64,000 nt of DNA, from contig CALVLN010000003.1 of NCBI GenBank assembly GCA_944338165.1, positions 168,687 through 232,686 on the forward strand, in the 5' to 3' direction. Positions 18,140-25,229 of the stretch are shown in pieces. Made by a program: the position numbers and the translations under genes. The notes under the pieces were generated by a model. That model did not search any database, was not told where the DNA came from, and worked only from the letters and a program-made list of their open reading frames with translations. Each line of letters begins with the position of its first letter. Position 1 is the first letter of the stretch. Origin of the DNA: an uncultured Clostridia bacterium (GTDB lineage Bacteria > Bacillota > Clostridia > Christensenellales > Borkfalkiaceae).

Positions 18140-18878
18140 GTTTCCACCCCGTTACGGCGCGCGCAACGAGCGCGCACACCCCTTCCAGCAAGAATCCCGC
18201 GGCGACCGAAAGGACGGTCAGCGCCAGAAGGCGCGGCATTTCCACGAAAATCTGCGCATCCTGCATGAGTCCGCCAAGGCTTTCAAACGTCTTTGCCAGA
18301 ACTTCTGCGGAGACGGTGATCTTGAGCCCCATGGAGAGCATCCCGCCCGCCTGTTTGAAAAAGGAGGGCGCCGCCAGCGGCAAATACATGCGGAACACGC
18401 GGTTCGTCACCGTCACGCCGTAAGCGCGCGTCAGACGGCCGAAGGCGTCCTGCGCCTCGTCAAACGCGGCGAGCGCAGACGCGTACATGGCGGGAAACAG
18501 CACCAAAGCGGTGACGATGACGGGCGCCGCGGAGGGCGACGTCCAGATGAGGAGCGCCAGGATGACCGCCATCGTCGGCAGCGTACGGAGCACGGAGATG
18601 ACGGGCGCAAGAAAGCTGCGCAGGGCGGGCAGCAATTCCGCCGCCAGCGCAAAGAGGAGCGCGAGAAAAAAGGATGCCGCAAAGGCAGCGAGCGTGCGCA
18701 GCAGCGTATTGGCGAACGCAAGATAAAATTCCCCTTCCGCGAGCAGCATGCCTGCCGCCGCAGCCGTCTCCCACGGGGAAGGCAGGATATACCCGTTCCC
18801 CACGCAAAAATAGGCGAGCAGCCAGCAAACGGCGAGCGCGAGCAGGGCGAGCGCGGAAAAGATGACAGACCGTTTCAT
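18129..18878 (-). CDS. ABC transporter permease (SsuC/TauC/ThiX-like)
   Basis: The 249-residue protein has about six hydrophobic segments and the BPD_transp_1 core. The cytoplasmic EAA-type loop reads AFDEAQDAFGRLTRAYGVT, followed by FRMYLPLAAPSFFKQ. It starts 12 nt after the binding protein gene and overlaps the ATPase gene. It forms the membrane channel of the importer. Confidence 0.9.
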   Translation of the reverse strand: MKRSVIFSALALLALAVCWLLAYFCVGNGYILPSPWETAAAAGMLLAEGEFYLAFANTLLRTLAAFAASFFLALLFALAAELLPALRSFLAPVISVLRTLPTMAVILALLIWTSPSAAPVIVTALVLFPAMYASALAAFDEAQDAFGRLTRAYGVTVTNRVFRMYLPLAAPSFFKQAGGMLSMGLKITVSAEVLAKTFESLGGLMQDAQIFVEMPRLLALTVLSVAAGFLLEGVCALVARAVTGWKHAA

Positions 18879-18890
18879 CCGCGCCCCTTA

Positions 18891-19901
18891 TCAGCCGAGA
18901 TAATAAAAGCTCTCCGCGACGGCGCTCGCGGCGTCCGCCTTGACGGAGATCAGCTCGGAAAGAAAGGCGTCCACCGTCTCCCTGCACTGCTTGCTCGGCG
19001 TATAGCGGACGGAGCAGTGGGCGATGACCTCTGCGGTGAGATTCGCCGCCGTAAACGAAGGCGCAAGCCCTTCCGTGCGCTTGCCGTCGAGCAAGGAGAC
19101 GACCGTCTCCGCCGAAACGGAAGCGAGATACGCCTCGCTCTCCTCAAAATAGGAAACGAGCGTTTCGACTGCCTGCGGATCCTGCTCGATCACGGAACGC
19201 CTGGCGACGAGCACCGCCTGCGGATACCCCTCCCCGTCGCCGTACAGCGCCTGAAGGTCGCCGGCAAAGACAAGTTTTTTCGGCTTGTCCGCCGTGCCTT
19301 TGACCTTCGCGCTCGCGGCGGGTTCCGGGCAGAGATAGTAGTCGCAGCCGCCCGCAGGCGTCACGCCCGTCTGCGCGTCCACCGCGACGAGGTTGACGAC
19401 GTCGGGATCCGCCTCGCTTCCGGGCTGGCACACGGAATAGGAAAGCGAATTGGCTTTGAGCATCGCCTCAAAGGTAAGCCCGGGCACGTTCGCAAGCTGC
19501 ACGACGCCGACCTTTTTGCCGACGAGCAGGGAGAGCGTCTGCCCGGTGATCGCTTCCCCGTCCGTCGTGAGAAAATACAGATTGCCGTTGGTCACCGTGC
19601 CGAGCATTTGGTACGTTTCCCCCGTGCCGAGCAGTTTGGAGGCAAGGTTGACGGGCAGCACGCAGAAATCCGCCGCGGGCTGCTTCCCCGTGACGTACGT
19701 CTGCACGGCAGCCGAATCGATGACGTGGCAGGAGAACGCGCCGTCGTCTTCCGCGATGACGGATGCGAGCGAGAGCGCGGGCGCGCCGTCCGGCGCATAG
19801 ACGGAATACGTCTTTGCCGCTTCCTCGGGCGCGCAGGCGGCTGCGCCGAACAGAGAAATGCCGCAGACGAGCGCGGCGAGAGCGAGTGAGGTTTTTTTCA
19901 T
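18891..19901 (-). CDS. NMT1/THI5-like substrate-binding lipoprotein
   Basis: The 336-residue precursor has a lipoprotein signal peptide (MKKTSLALAALVCG...) with a GAAAC lipobox, so Cys-23 would be lipidated. The mature part has the ABC-type periplasmic fold, with YAPDGAPALSLASVI, VGKKVGVVQLANVPGLTFEA and VLVARRSVIEQDPQAVETLVSYF, the last being typical of NMT1/SsuA-like proteins. Binding target is unknown; relatives bind thiamine precursors, sulfonates, riboflavin or purines. It lies 11 nt after the TM1266-like gene with an AAGGAG site. Confidence 0.85.
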   Translation of the reverse strand: MKKTSLALAALVCGISLFGAAACAPEEAAKTYSVYAPDGAPALSLASVIAEDDGAFSCHVIDSAAVQTYVTGKQPAADFCVLPVNLASKLLGTGETYQMLGTVTNGNLYFLTTDGEAITGQTLSLLVGKKVGVVQLANVPGLTFEAMLKANSLSYSVCQPGSEADPDVVNLVAVDAQTGVTPAGGCDYYLCPEPAASAKVKGTADKPKKLVFAGDLQALYGDGEGYPQAVLVARRSVIEQDPQAVETLVSYFEESEAYLASVSAETVVSLLDGKRTEGLAPSFTAANLTAEVIAHCSVRYTPSKQCRETVDAFLSELISVKADAASAVAESFYYLG

Positions 19902-19912
19902 GATCTTCTCCT

Positions 19913-20161
19913 TTAAATTTTACTGAACAAGGCCTTGGCGCTCACGCCGGGGAGCATGCCGATCTTTCCCGTGAGCGCATTGAGAGCAGATGCGGGCGCG
20001 TCGAGCACGATGCTCAAGACGGAGACCCCTTTCCCCCGATACGGGATCCCCATCCTGCCCACGATATATTCCCCGTATTCGGAAAGACAGGCGTTCAGCC
20101 GCTCCGTGACGGTGCGGTCGCGTACGATGACGGAGAGCACCGCAAGTCGCTTTTCTTCCAT
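19913..20161 (-). CDS. TM1266-family small ACT/NikR-like regulator
   Basis: The 82-residue protein reads MEEKRLAVLSVIVRDRT...YIVGRMGIPYRGKGVSVLSIVLDAP..ALTGKIGMLPGVSAKALFSK. This matches the TM1266 family, described as a putative regulator linked to iron-only hydrogenase systems, with a ferredoxin-like fold. The ATG at 20161 follows a run of seven T; the AGAAGGAG serving as ribosome binding site lies inside the 3' arm of the leader terminator. It is the first gene of the transporter operon. A longer in-frame reading to 20308 was rejected because it crosses the leader RNA and promoter. Confidence 0.82.
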   Translation of the reverse strand: MEEKRLAVLSVIVRDRTVTERLNACLSEYGEYIVGRMGIPYRGKGVSVLSIVLDAPASALNALTGKIGMLPGVSAKALFSKI

Positions 20162-20273
20162 AAAAAAACTCCTTCTGCCCGAACGGAGGCAAAAGGAGAA
20201 CGCGCGGGCTTCCCCGCGGATGCGATGCGATCTCTCCCCTTTGCGGTCAGGCGACCCTTTCCGTTCAGGCAAC
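20162..20273 (-). promoter_or_regulatory. Structured leader with terminator: candidate riboswitch of unknown class
   Basis: Between the promoter and the TM1266 ATG lies a leader of about 112 nt. Its 5' arm GCCUGAACGGA (20260-20270) pairs with UCCGUUCGGGC (20177-20187) to form P1. Inside are a small hairpin GGUC-GCCU-GACC (20245-20256), a GGGGAGA/UCUCCUU stem and a GC hairpin (20203-20218). An alternative 11-bp stem (20188-20198 with 20169-20180) followed by seven U is an intrinsic terminator; its arms use bases of both P1 and the GGGGAGA stem, so the two folds exclude each other. This is the layout of a transcriptional OFF/ON riboswitch. I could not match it to TPP, THF, SAM, glycine, guanidine or other known motifs. 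Confidence 0.7.
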
Positions 20274-20279
20274 GAAGGT

Positions 20280-20308
20280 ATTATATCACAATTTTTCCGC
20301 GATTGCAA
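20280..20308 (-). promoter_or_regulatory. Promoter of the TM1266-ABC operon
   Basis: On the minus strand TTGCAA (20303-20308), a 17-nt spacer and consensus TATAAT (20280-20285). Confidence 0.88.
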
Positions 20309-20338
20309 CCGCCTGCGGATAATCGCGCGCAGATCTCA

Positions 20339-20354
20339 CATACTTTTTGCATGA
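20339..20354 (+). promoter_or_regulatory. CATACT -10-like element directly before a start codon
   Basis: CATACTTTTTGCATGA: the CATACT hexamer (20339-20344) ends 6 nt before the ATG at 20351. The identical 16 bases occur at the start of the DUF421 gene (54014-54029). No ribosome binding site and no clear -35 are visible. Confidence 0.5.
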
Positions 20355-20629
20355 AAAAGTACCTGATCTGCTCTCTTCTGCTGCTTCCCGCCCTGCTGCT
20401 TCCCGCCGCCTGCGGGCAGGCGGAAGAAAAATCGGCGCCCGTCCCCGAACGGCGCTCGGAAGAGCCGCTTCCGGACCCGCTGCCCAATCCCCCGTTTTTT
20501 CCGCCGCACGCGCCCGCACCGCCGCGGACGCCGCGGCCCGCGCCTTACCGGATCATCCGTCCGCCCTTTTTCGGCTGGCGGCGGCCGCCGCGCATGCGTC
20601 TGCCAAACCCCGGAAAACCGTCGCTTTGA
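20351..20629 (+). CDS. Small proline-rich lipoprotein, unknown function
   Basis: The 92-residue precursor has a lipoprotein signal (MKKYLICSLLLLPALLL) with lipobox LPAAC, giving lipidation at about Cys-22. A short low-complexity mature part rich in Pro and Arg follows (PPHAPAPPRTPRPAP, PPFFGWRRPPRMR). It ends at a bidirectional terminator. The lack of a ribosome binding site and the -10-like hexamer at the start suggest a leaderless mRNA. No family recognised. Confidence 0.55.
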   Translation: MKKYLICSLLLLPALLLPAACGQAEEKSAPVPERRSEEPLPDPLPNPPFFPPHAPAPPRTPRPAPYRIIRPPFFGWRRPPRMRLPNPGKPSL

Positions 20630-20666
20630 AAAAAAGGCGCGCTGCCTCAAGCAGCGCGCCTTTTTT
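20630..20666. terminator. Bidirectional terminator
   Basis: GGCGCGCTGC-CTCAA-GCAGCGCGCC flanked by A and T tracts on the two sides, serving the lipoprotein gene (plus) and the DUF1858 gene (minus). Confidence 0.9.
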
Positions 20667-20869
20667 CAGTCCTGAATGCCCTCGTTGAGTTTCGCGAGAA
20701 GCGCGTCGAGATCTTCGCCGTGAACGGCGACCGCCTCGGCGATCGTTTCCCCGTGCGCCATCGCGCAGCCGAGGCAGTGCATCCCCGTCGAGAGCAGGAT
20801 CTCCGCCGCGTTGGGGTTGAGTTCGAGGCAGTCCACGATGAGCGTATCTGCCGTGATCTTCTTTGCCAT
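20666..20869 (-). CDS. DUF1858 redox-type protein
   Basis: The 67-residue protein MAKKITADTLIVDCLELNP...ILLSTGMHCLGCAMAHGETIAEAV has the DUF1858 pattern: an N-terminal helix pair and a CxxC (CLGC) near residue 34 that may form a redox disulfide or bind metal. Such proteins are frequently found with hybrid-cluster or iron-sulfur genes, but their role is unsettled. GGAG precedes the ATG. Confidence 0.88.
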   Translation of the reverse strand: MAKKITADTLIVDCLELNPNAAEILLSTGMHCLGCAMAHGETIAEAVAVHGEDLDALLAKLNEGIQD

Positions 20870-20899
20870 TGATGTTCTCCTTTTTGATTTACTACGCTT

Positions 20900-20928
20900 A
20901 TCTTACCACATTTTCCGCACTTTTACAA
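20900..20928 (-). promoter_or_regulatory. DUF1858 gene promoter
   Basis: On the minus strand TTGTAA (20923-20928), a 17-nt spacer and TAAGAT (20900-20905). Confidence 0.65.
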
Positions 20929-20976
20929 CTGTTTCACGCCTCTTTTCCGCACCGGAAGCAAAGACCCCGACCGGGA

Positions 20977-21735
20977 TCACGAATGCGTCAGAAGATCGCT
21001 GCAGCAGTTGAGCGCGTTGAAACAGCGCGGGATGCCCATATAACACATGGCGTGCACGAGCGCACAGACGATCTCCTCCTTCGTCCAGCCCGTCTTCAGC
21101 GCGCCGAGCACGTGGGCGCGCACCTGCGTTTCTGCGCCGCCGAGCGCGGCAAGCGCGATCAGCCACAGAAGTTCGCGCGTCTTCTCGTCGAGCCCGCCCC
21201 GCGTCGCAAAATCGCCGAAACACCACTCGCTTAAAAAACGCGGCAGCGCCTCGTCGAACGGCGCGGGAAGAAAGGCGTATTTTTCTGCGATCTCGCGGCC
21301 GTATATGCCTTCCTGCAAGGCCTTTCCCGCCTCATATCGCGTCTCTTCCGTCACCCTTCCCTGCTCCTCGAGCGGCAGGCGGATCCCCCTCTCCGCAAAG
21401 ACTTCATTCATCGCGGAGATGGCGTTGAGCGTCATCGGAAATCCGATGAACGGCGCGCAGGAATAGACCGCCTCGCGGACCTCCACGGGAGAGATGCCGA
21501 CGTTGAGGCACGCCGCCGTATGCGCTTTGAGCTGCGGCAGCGCCCCCTTGACCGTGAGCACGGTCACGGTGACGAGTTCGCGCATGCGGTCGTCGAGCGA
21601 ACCTGCAGCGGAAACTTCGCCAAAGATAAAACGCTGCAGGATCCGCATAAATTCGGGGTCGTTCCCCTCGTTTTGCGTCGGCCTGCCGCCAAAGAGTTTT
21701 TCAAAGTTTTTTTTCGTCGTTTCGATCCTGTCCAT
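20977..21735 (-). CDS. Carboxymuconolactone decarboxylase-family protein, two CMD domains
   Basis: The 252-residue protein carries two AhpD/CMD-like halves: residues 45-115 (RMRELVTVTVLTVKGALPQLKAH.., VREAVYSCAPFIGFP) and 175-245 (KTRELLWLIALAALGGAETQVRAHVLGALKTG, IVCALVHAMCYMGIPR). The CxxC that makes AhpD a peroxidase partner is absent, so it is closer to the decarboxylase-like group of unknown substrate. It has its own promoter, overlapping the end of the upstream gene. Confidence 0.85.
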   Translation of the reverse strand: MDRIETTKKNFEKLFGGRPTQNEGNDPEFMRILQRFIFGEVSAAGSLDDRMRELVTVTVLTVKGALPQLKAHTAACLNVGISPVEVREAVYSCAPFIGFPMTLNAISAMNEVFAERGIRLPLEEQGRVTEETRYEAGKALQEGIYGREIAEKYAFLPAPFDEALPRFLSEWCFGDFATRGGLDEKTRELLWLIALAALGGAETQVRAHVLGALKTGWTKEEIVCALVHAMCYMGIPRCFNALNCCSDLLTHS

Positions 21736-21751
21736 AAGATCCCTCCGTCCG

Positions 21752-21781
21752 GATATAGTACCACAATGCGAATGCCGTCAA
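21752..21781 (-). promoter_or_regulatory. Promoter of the CMD-family gene
   Basis: On the minus strand TTGACG (21776-21781), an 18-nt spacer and TATATC (21752-21757). The -35 overlaps the stop codon of the DUF1349 gene. Confidence 0.65.
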
Positions 21782-22389
21782 TCGTCCGGCTGCTGCCCGT
21801 CGTGCGCCTCCCAGAGGCATTCGCCGAAGGCAAAATGCGAAAAGCGCGCCGTAAACGAGGAATCTTCCGGCGAACAGGCATAGATGCCGAACGAAACGTC
21901 GCCGGACGCCTTCCGCATATGGCAGATGCGCATCTGCGCATACCGCGTTCCGTCGCGCGAGCACTCGATGCGGAAATCGTTTCCTCTTCGGCTGAGGCGG
22001 TACCACATCTGCTTCACGCTTCCGTCCAGCTCCGTCGTCGCCCAGTCGGAAAATCCGCCGTCCGTGACGACGCTTCCGAGGTGGCTCATCCGCTCCGTCT
22101 CAAATTCAACGGAAGCTTTCAGCCAATTTTCGCCGTCGAGGTACAGGACGATGCCGCATTGATCGAAGCGATGGCGGCTGTCGGAAAAATCCGTCCTGAC
22201 GGAAAAGGAAAAAAATTGCTCCGAAGAGGTCATCTGCAAGACGGGCGCGTTGTCGTTGCGGAAGTGATAATACGTCCGCTGCCACAAGTCGGTGTGCGGC
22301 GCGGTCGTGATCTCCGCACGATCTTCCCCCAAGCAATACGCCTTGGGCATACATGTCCACTTAAAGCTCTTCAGGTCGGGTCTGTTCAT
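21778..22389 (-). CDS. DUF1349 (YesU-like) concanavalin-fold protein
   Basis: The 203-residue protein has the DUF1349 pattern: TDLWQRTYYHF, FFSFSVRTDF, DQCGIVLYLDGENWLKASVEFE, SVVTDGGFSDWAT and YRLSRRGNDFRIECSRDG, i.e. a jelly-roll beta-sandwich of the type often tied to carbohydrate binding or degradation. No signal peptide. It overlaps the upstream membrane protein gene by 29 nt and has AAGGAGG before the ATG. Confidence 0.85.
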   Translation of the reverse strand: MNRPDLKSFKWTCMPKAYCLGEDRAEITTAPHTDLWQRTYYHFRNDNAPVLQMTSSEQFFSFSVRTDFSDSRHRFDQCGIVLYLDGENWLKASVEFETERMSHLGSVVTDGGFSDWATTELDGSVKQMWYRLSRRGNDFRIECSRDGTRYAQMRICHMRKASGDVSFGIYACSPEDSSFTARFSHFAFGECLWEAHDGQQPDD

Positions 22390-23143
22390 GAAATGCCTCC
22401 TTGCGATGTTTTACGGCGCGTGCGATCATGACAACGCCGAGGAATACGGTGACGAGGCAGACGGCGGCGCCCGTGAGCGTATTTGCCCCGACCGATGCGC
22501 CGCTGCCGAACACGGCGAGCATCGTCACCTGCAGCGAAAGAAGCGAGACGAGCGCGTCCGTAAAGTTCAGCCCGCGCAGGCTCTGCACCACGGGATCGCG
22601 GAATCGCTTGGCGCGGACCAGATTGACGACAGCAACGGCGAGCTTATAGAAGGTATAGGCGGCCGAAGCGATGGCGATGACGGTGCCCGTCCGCGTGGCG
22701 TCGTTCGCAAAGGCGGAGTGCGCCACCACGACGGAGAGCGCCGCCTCGAGGACAAACAGGGCAATGCCGCAGCCGAGATGAATGTTCCACTTTGCGCGCC
22801 GCAACGCCGCACCGTCCTCCTCATGGCGGCGGACCGCCAGATGCCCCGAAAGCAGGATGCCGATGCGGATGAATCCCAGTAAAAAATAATATGCCGTCAT
22901 GCAGGAATACCACACCGAACGGTAAACGGCGGCCGTCACGGCATTAAAGCATACGTATGCAACGTTGAAGGCGGCGGAAAAACAGGCGAAAAACACCGTC
23001 CGCGCACCGTAATCCCGAAAGAACTTGCCCGCGAATCTGCTCTCCTTCAGCTGCTCGCGGAAACGGCCGAAGGCGGGCAGCATACGATCTTTCCGGCCGC
23101 CCGAGCGGCAACTCTCCTCCCGTTTATCTGCCTCCTCCCGCAT
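22361..23143 (-). CDS. Multi-pass membrane protein, unknown function
   Basis: The 260-residue protein has a charged N-terminus (MREEADKREESCRSGGRK) and about six hydrophobic segments, at roughly residues 50-70, 82-102, 125-145, 150-175, 195-215 and 222-245. I used the ATG at 23143 because GGGGGAG lies 5 nt upstream. Its short overlap with the DUF1349 gene suggests they are co-expressed. No family recognised. Confidence 0.7.
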   Translation of the reverse strand: MREEADKREESCRSGGRKDRMLPAFGRFREQLKESRFAGKFFRDYGARTVFFACFSAAFNVAYVCFNAVTAAVYRSVWYSCMTAYYFLLGFIRIGILLSGHLAVRRHEEDGAALRRAKWNIHLGCGIALFVLEAALSVVVAHSAFANDATRTGTVIAIASAAYTFYKLAVAVVNLVRAKRFRDPVVQSLRGLNFTDALVSLLSLQVTMLAVFGSGASVGANTLTGAAVCLVTVFLGVVMIARAVKHRKEAFHEQTRPEEL

Positions 23144-23168
23144 CTTTGCTCCCCCTTGGATCATCTTC

Positions 23169-23197
23169 ATTATAGCACGTATCCCCGCAAAAAGCAA
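23169..23197 (-). promoter_or_regulatory. Promoter of the membrane protein-DUF1349 pair
   Basis: On the minus strand TTGCTT (23192-23197), a 17-nt spacer and TATAAT (23169-23174). Confidence 0.8.
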
Positions 23198-23381
23198 CCC
23201 GCCCCATACGGGCTTTTCTTCAGAAGACCCGCCATTTTACCGGAAAACACGCTGCCTCACCCGTCCCCGGTACCAATCATTTTGCCCAAAAACTGCCAAA
23301 TCTTTCCGAATCACGCCGTTTTGCGGCTATTTATGTCTGACATAGTACTCTGTAAACATAAAAAATGGCTTGATTTTTATG

Positions 23382-23413
23382 AAAAAGCTCCGAATCTTCA
23401 TTCGGAGCTTTTT
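23382..23413. terminator. Terminator after tRNA-Thr
   Basis: AAGCTCCGAAT-CTTC-ATTCGGAGCTT stem with T-tracts on both sides. It follows the tRNA on the minus strand. Confidence 0.85.
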
Positions 23414-23489
23414 TGGAGCTACTGGCCGGACTTGAACCGGCGACCTGCTGATTACGAATCAGCTGCTCTACCGACTGAGCCACAGTAGC
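23414..23489 (-). tRNA. tRNA-Thr (anticodon CGT)
   Basis: Full cloverleaf on the minus strand: acceptor GCTACTG/CAGTAGC, D arm GCTCAGTCGGTAGAGC, anticodon stem GCTGA/TCAGC with loop TTCGTAA, T arm GCCGG-TTCAAGT-CCGGC, discriminator T and an encoded CCA. The CGT anticodon reads ACG. Confidence 0.96.
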
Positions 23490-23530
23490 ATGATGATGCA
23501 CGGCAATGCCGTCTTATAAATTGCTTATTT

Positions 23531-23559
23531 ATTATAGAAAAAAACGTGACAAAAAGCAA
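23531..23559 (-). promoter_or_regulatory. tRNA-Thr promoter
   Basis: On the minus strand TTGCTT (23554-23559), a 17-nt spacer and TATAAT (23531-23536), about 40 nt before the tRNA. Confidence 0.75.
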
Positions 23560-23577
23560 GCGTTTTTGCCTGCTATT

Positions 23578-24486
23578 TTATATTTTTTTTCTTTTTTTCG
23601 GGACGATGAGTTCGACCGCGCGCGGGCAGATCTCCACGCTCATATCGCCACAAGTCCCCTCTTCGCCGTCGTGATCCCACACGACGTCTTCTGCGGTCCC
23701 GACCTGTACGCTGCTGCCGCGGAAAAATTTGATGTTCCTTTTTTTCACCCTGCAGCCAAAGAGAAATAACGCGACGAGAGAAAGATACGCCCCGAGTTTT
23801 TGCCATACATTCGGTTTCGGCTTTTGCTCCACAACGACAAATTCCAGCGTGCCGTCCTGCATGCTCGCCTTCCGGTTGATCGGGAATCCCGCCACCGATC
23901 TGCCGTTGATGGCGAGGACGAGCACGGCGTGCGTATCGAGAACGTCCTTCCCGCAGACGGCATGAACGGGAAAAACCTCCAGCTTCATATTCTTTCTGAT
24001 CGCCCGAAACGCGTAGGCAAGTCTGCCGAATATGCGCTTTTGCGACTGCGGCGTAGAATACGTCGCGTTGGTGAAAGCGCCCGCCGCCGCCACGTACATG
24101 GCGTAATGCGTGCCGTTGAGGCGCAGACAGTCGAGCGGCTCCGCGCGGCCTGTCAGGATGGTCCGAACGGCGCCGCGCACGCTCCGCGGGATCCCGAGCG
24201 AACGCGCCACGTCGTTCACCGTTCCTCCGGGGATGTAGCCGAGGCGGACTTTGCGCCCTTCCAGCCCTTGCAGGATGCAATTAAACGTTCCGTCGCCGCC
24301 GGAAAAGACGATGGTATCATACCGTTCCGCATGAGCGCGGACGTACGCTTCCAGATCCTGCGCATCCGCCGCCGCATAGACGTTGACCCGGTCGTACGCC
24401 GTCTTCAGCTGCTTCTCGATGTATGCCCGCTTGCGCGCCACTCTGCCGCGTCCGCTGTTCGGATTGTACAGATACAGACAGTCCAT
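23578..24486 (-). CDS. Diacylglycerol kinase-family lipid kinase (YegS/BmrU/DgkB type)
   Basis: The 302-residue protein begins MDCLYLYNPNSGRGRVARK and has the lipid-kinase signatures FSGGDGTFNCILQGL and IPGGTVNDVARSLGIPRS, then a beta-sandwich C-terminal domain with RLNGTHYAMYVAAAGAFT and INGRSVAGFPIN. The family phosphorylates diacylglycerol or related lipids using ATP at the inner membrane face. The ATG at 24486 lies 6 nt after a TATAAT box and lacks a ribosome binding site; an in-frame TTG 18 nt upstream would sit inside the promoter and was rejected. Confidence 0.88.
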   Translation of the reverse strand: MDCLYLYNPNSGRGRVARKRAYIEKQLKTAYDRVNVYAAADAQDLEAYVRAHAERYDTIVFSGGDGTFNCILQGLEGRKVRLGYIPGGTVNDVARSLGIPRSVRGAVRTILTGRAEPLDCLRLNGTHYAMYVAAAGAFTNATYSTPQSQKRIFGRLAYAFRAIRKNMKLEVFPVHAVCGKDVLDTHAVLVLAINGRSVAGFPINRKASMQDGTLEFVVVEQKPKPNVWQKLGAYLSLVALFLFGCRVKKRNIKFFRGSSVQVGTAEDVVWDHDGEEGTCGDMSVEICPRAVELIVPKKRKKI

Positions 24487-24492
24487 ATGTCT

Positions 24493-24521
24493 ATTATACA
24501 CCAATTATGACGAAACGCAAA
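24493..24521 (-). promoter_or_regulatory. Lipid kinase promoter, leaderless type
   Basis: On the minus strand TATAAT (24493-24498) with a partial -35 (TTTGCG at 24516-24521, 17-nt spacer; TTGCGT if 16). The ATG follows after six bases. Confidence 0.72.
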
Positions 24522-24525
24522 CACT

Positions 24526-25200
24526 TTACGCAAAAATTTCATGTGCCGATACGATCTTTGCACAGATTTCCGCCTGCACGCGGCGCACATCGCGGGAGAA
24601 CAAGATGCCCGAAGCGAGCGACCTGCACGCTTCCGCGAGATCCCCGATTTCCCCTTCGCCCGATGATGCGGCGAGCCCTTCCAGTACGCGCCGCACGCCG
24701 TCTGCGGCGGCCCGTGCTTCCGCCTGGCTGAATTCTCCCGTCGCCAGCCCGTTTGCCGCTCTGTATAAAAGGGATGCACAGGTATCCAGCGTGCGCAGCT
24801 GCGCCAAAACGCGTGCCGCCTGTTCCGCGCCGCCGCGGACGGAAAACGGCTGCGCCGCAAGCGCAAGCAGGCGTACGCCCTCCCCCTCGTCCTTCATCCC
24901 GTCCAGCACCGAATGCGCAGACGCTTCATCGGGATATACGGCGAGCACGACGGCGCTTTCCCCTTCCGCCTGCAAATAATACCCTGCGCCGCCCAGCGAA
25001 GAGACTTCTCCGGAGACGGCGGCAGCCGCCTCGGCATCGCAGTCCCGCACGAGAAACTGGTATGTACGGGAAAACTCCACGCGCGCCGTGCCCTCGACAG
25101 TAAGTGCAGCCGCGCAGGAGGCGATCAGGCAGACGAGCAGCGCGACGCCTGCGGCAGCAAAAAGCGCCCCGCGGGGCGCCCGAAGCGAAAAGACTTTCAT
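24526..25200 (-). CDS. Membrane-anchored protein with an SPOR-like segment
   Basis: The 224-residue protein has an N-terminal membrane segment at about residues 12-33 (ALFAAAGVALLVCLIASCAAAL) and an exported remainder. Residues about 45-100 (TYQFLVRDCDAEAAA...GAGYYLQAEGESAVVLAVYPDEASAHSVL) resemble an SPOR-type peptidoglycan-binding fold, with an alternation of strand-helix-strand. Residues 110-215 are helical. It starts 29 nt after trhP, so it probably shares the trmR-trhP transcript. The SPOR suggestion is by pattern only. Confidence 0.6.
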   Translation of the reverse strand: MKVFSLRAPRGALFAAAGVALLVCLIASCAAALTVEGTARVEFSRTYQFLVRDCDAEAAAAVSGEVSSLGGAGYYLQAEGESAVVLAVYPDEASAHSVLDGMKDEGEGVRLLALAAQPFSVRGGAEQAARVLAQLRTLDTCASLLYRAANGLATGEFSQAEARAAADGVRRVLEGLAASSGEGEIGDLAEACRSLASGILFSRDVRRVQAEICAKIVSAHEIFA

Positions 25201-25229
25201 GACACATTCTATGCAGAAGGATGCGGCGA

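Noticed and set aside
20162..20273. Leader considered as a TPP riboswitch because of the NMT1/THI5-like protein
   Set aside because: The conserved CUGAGA and CCUGAUCUGG-type blocks are absent.
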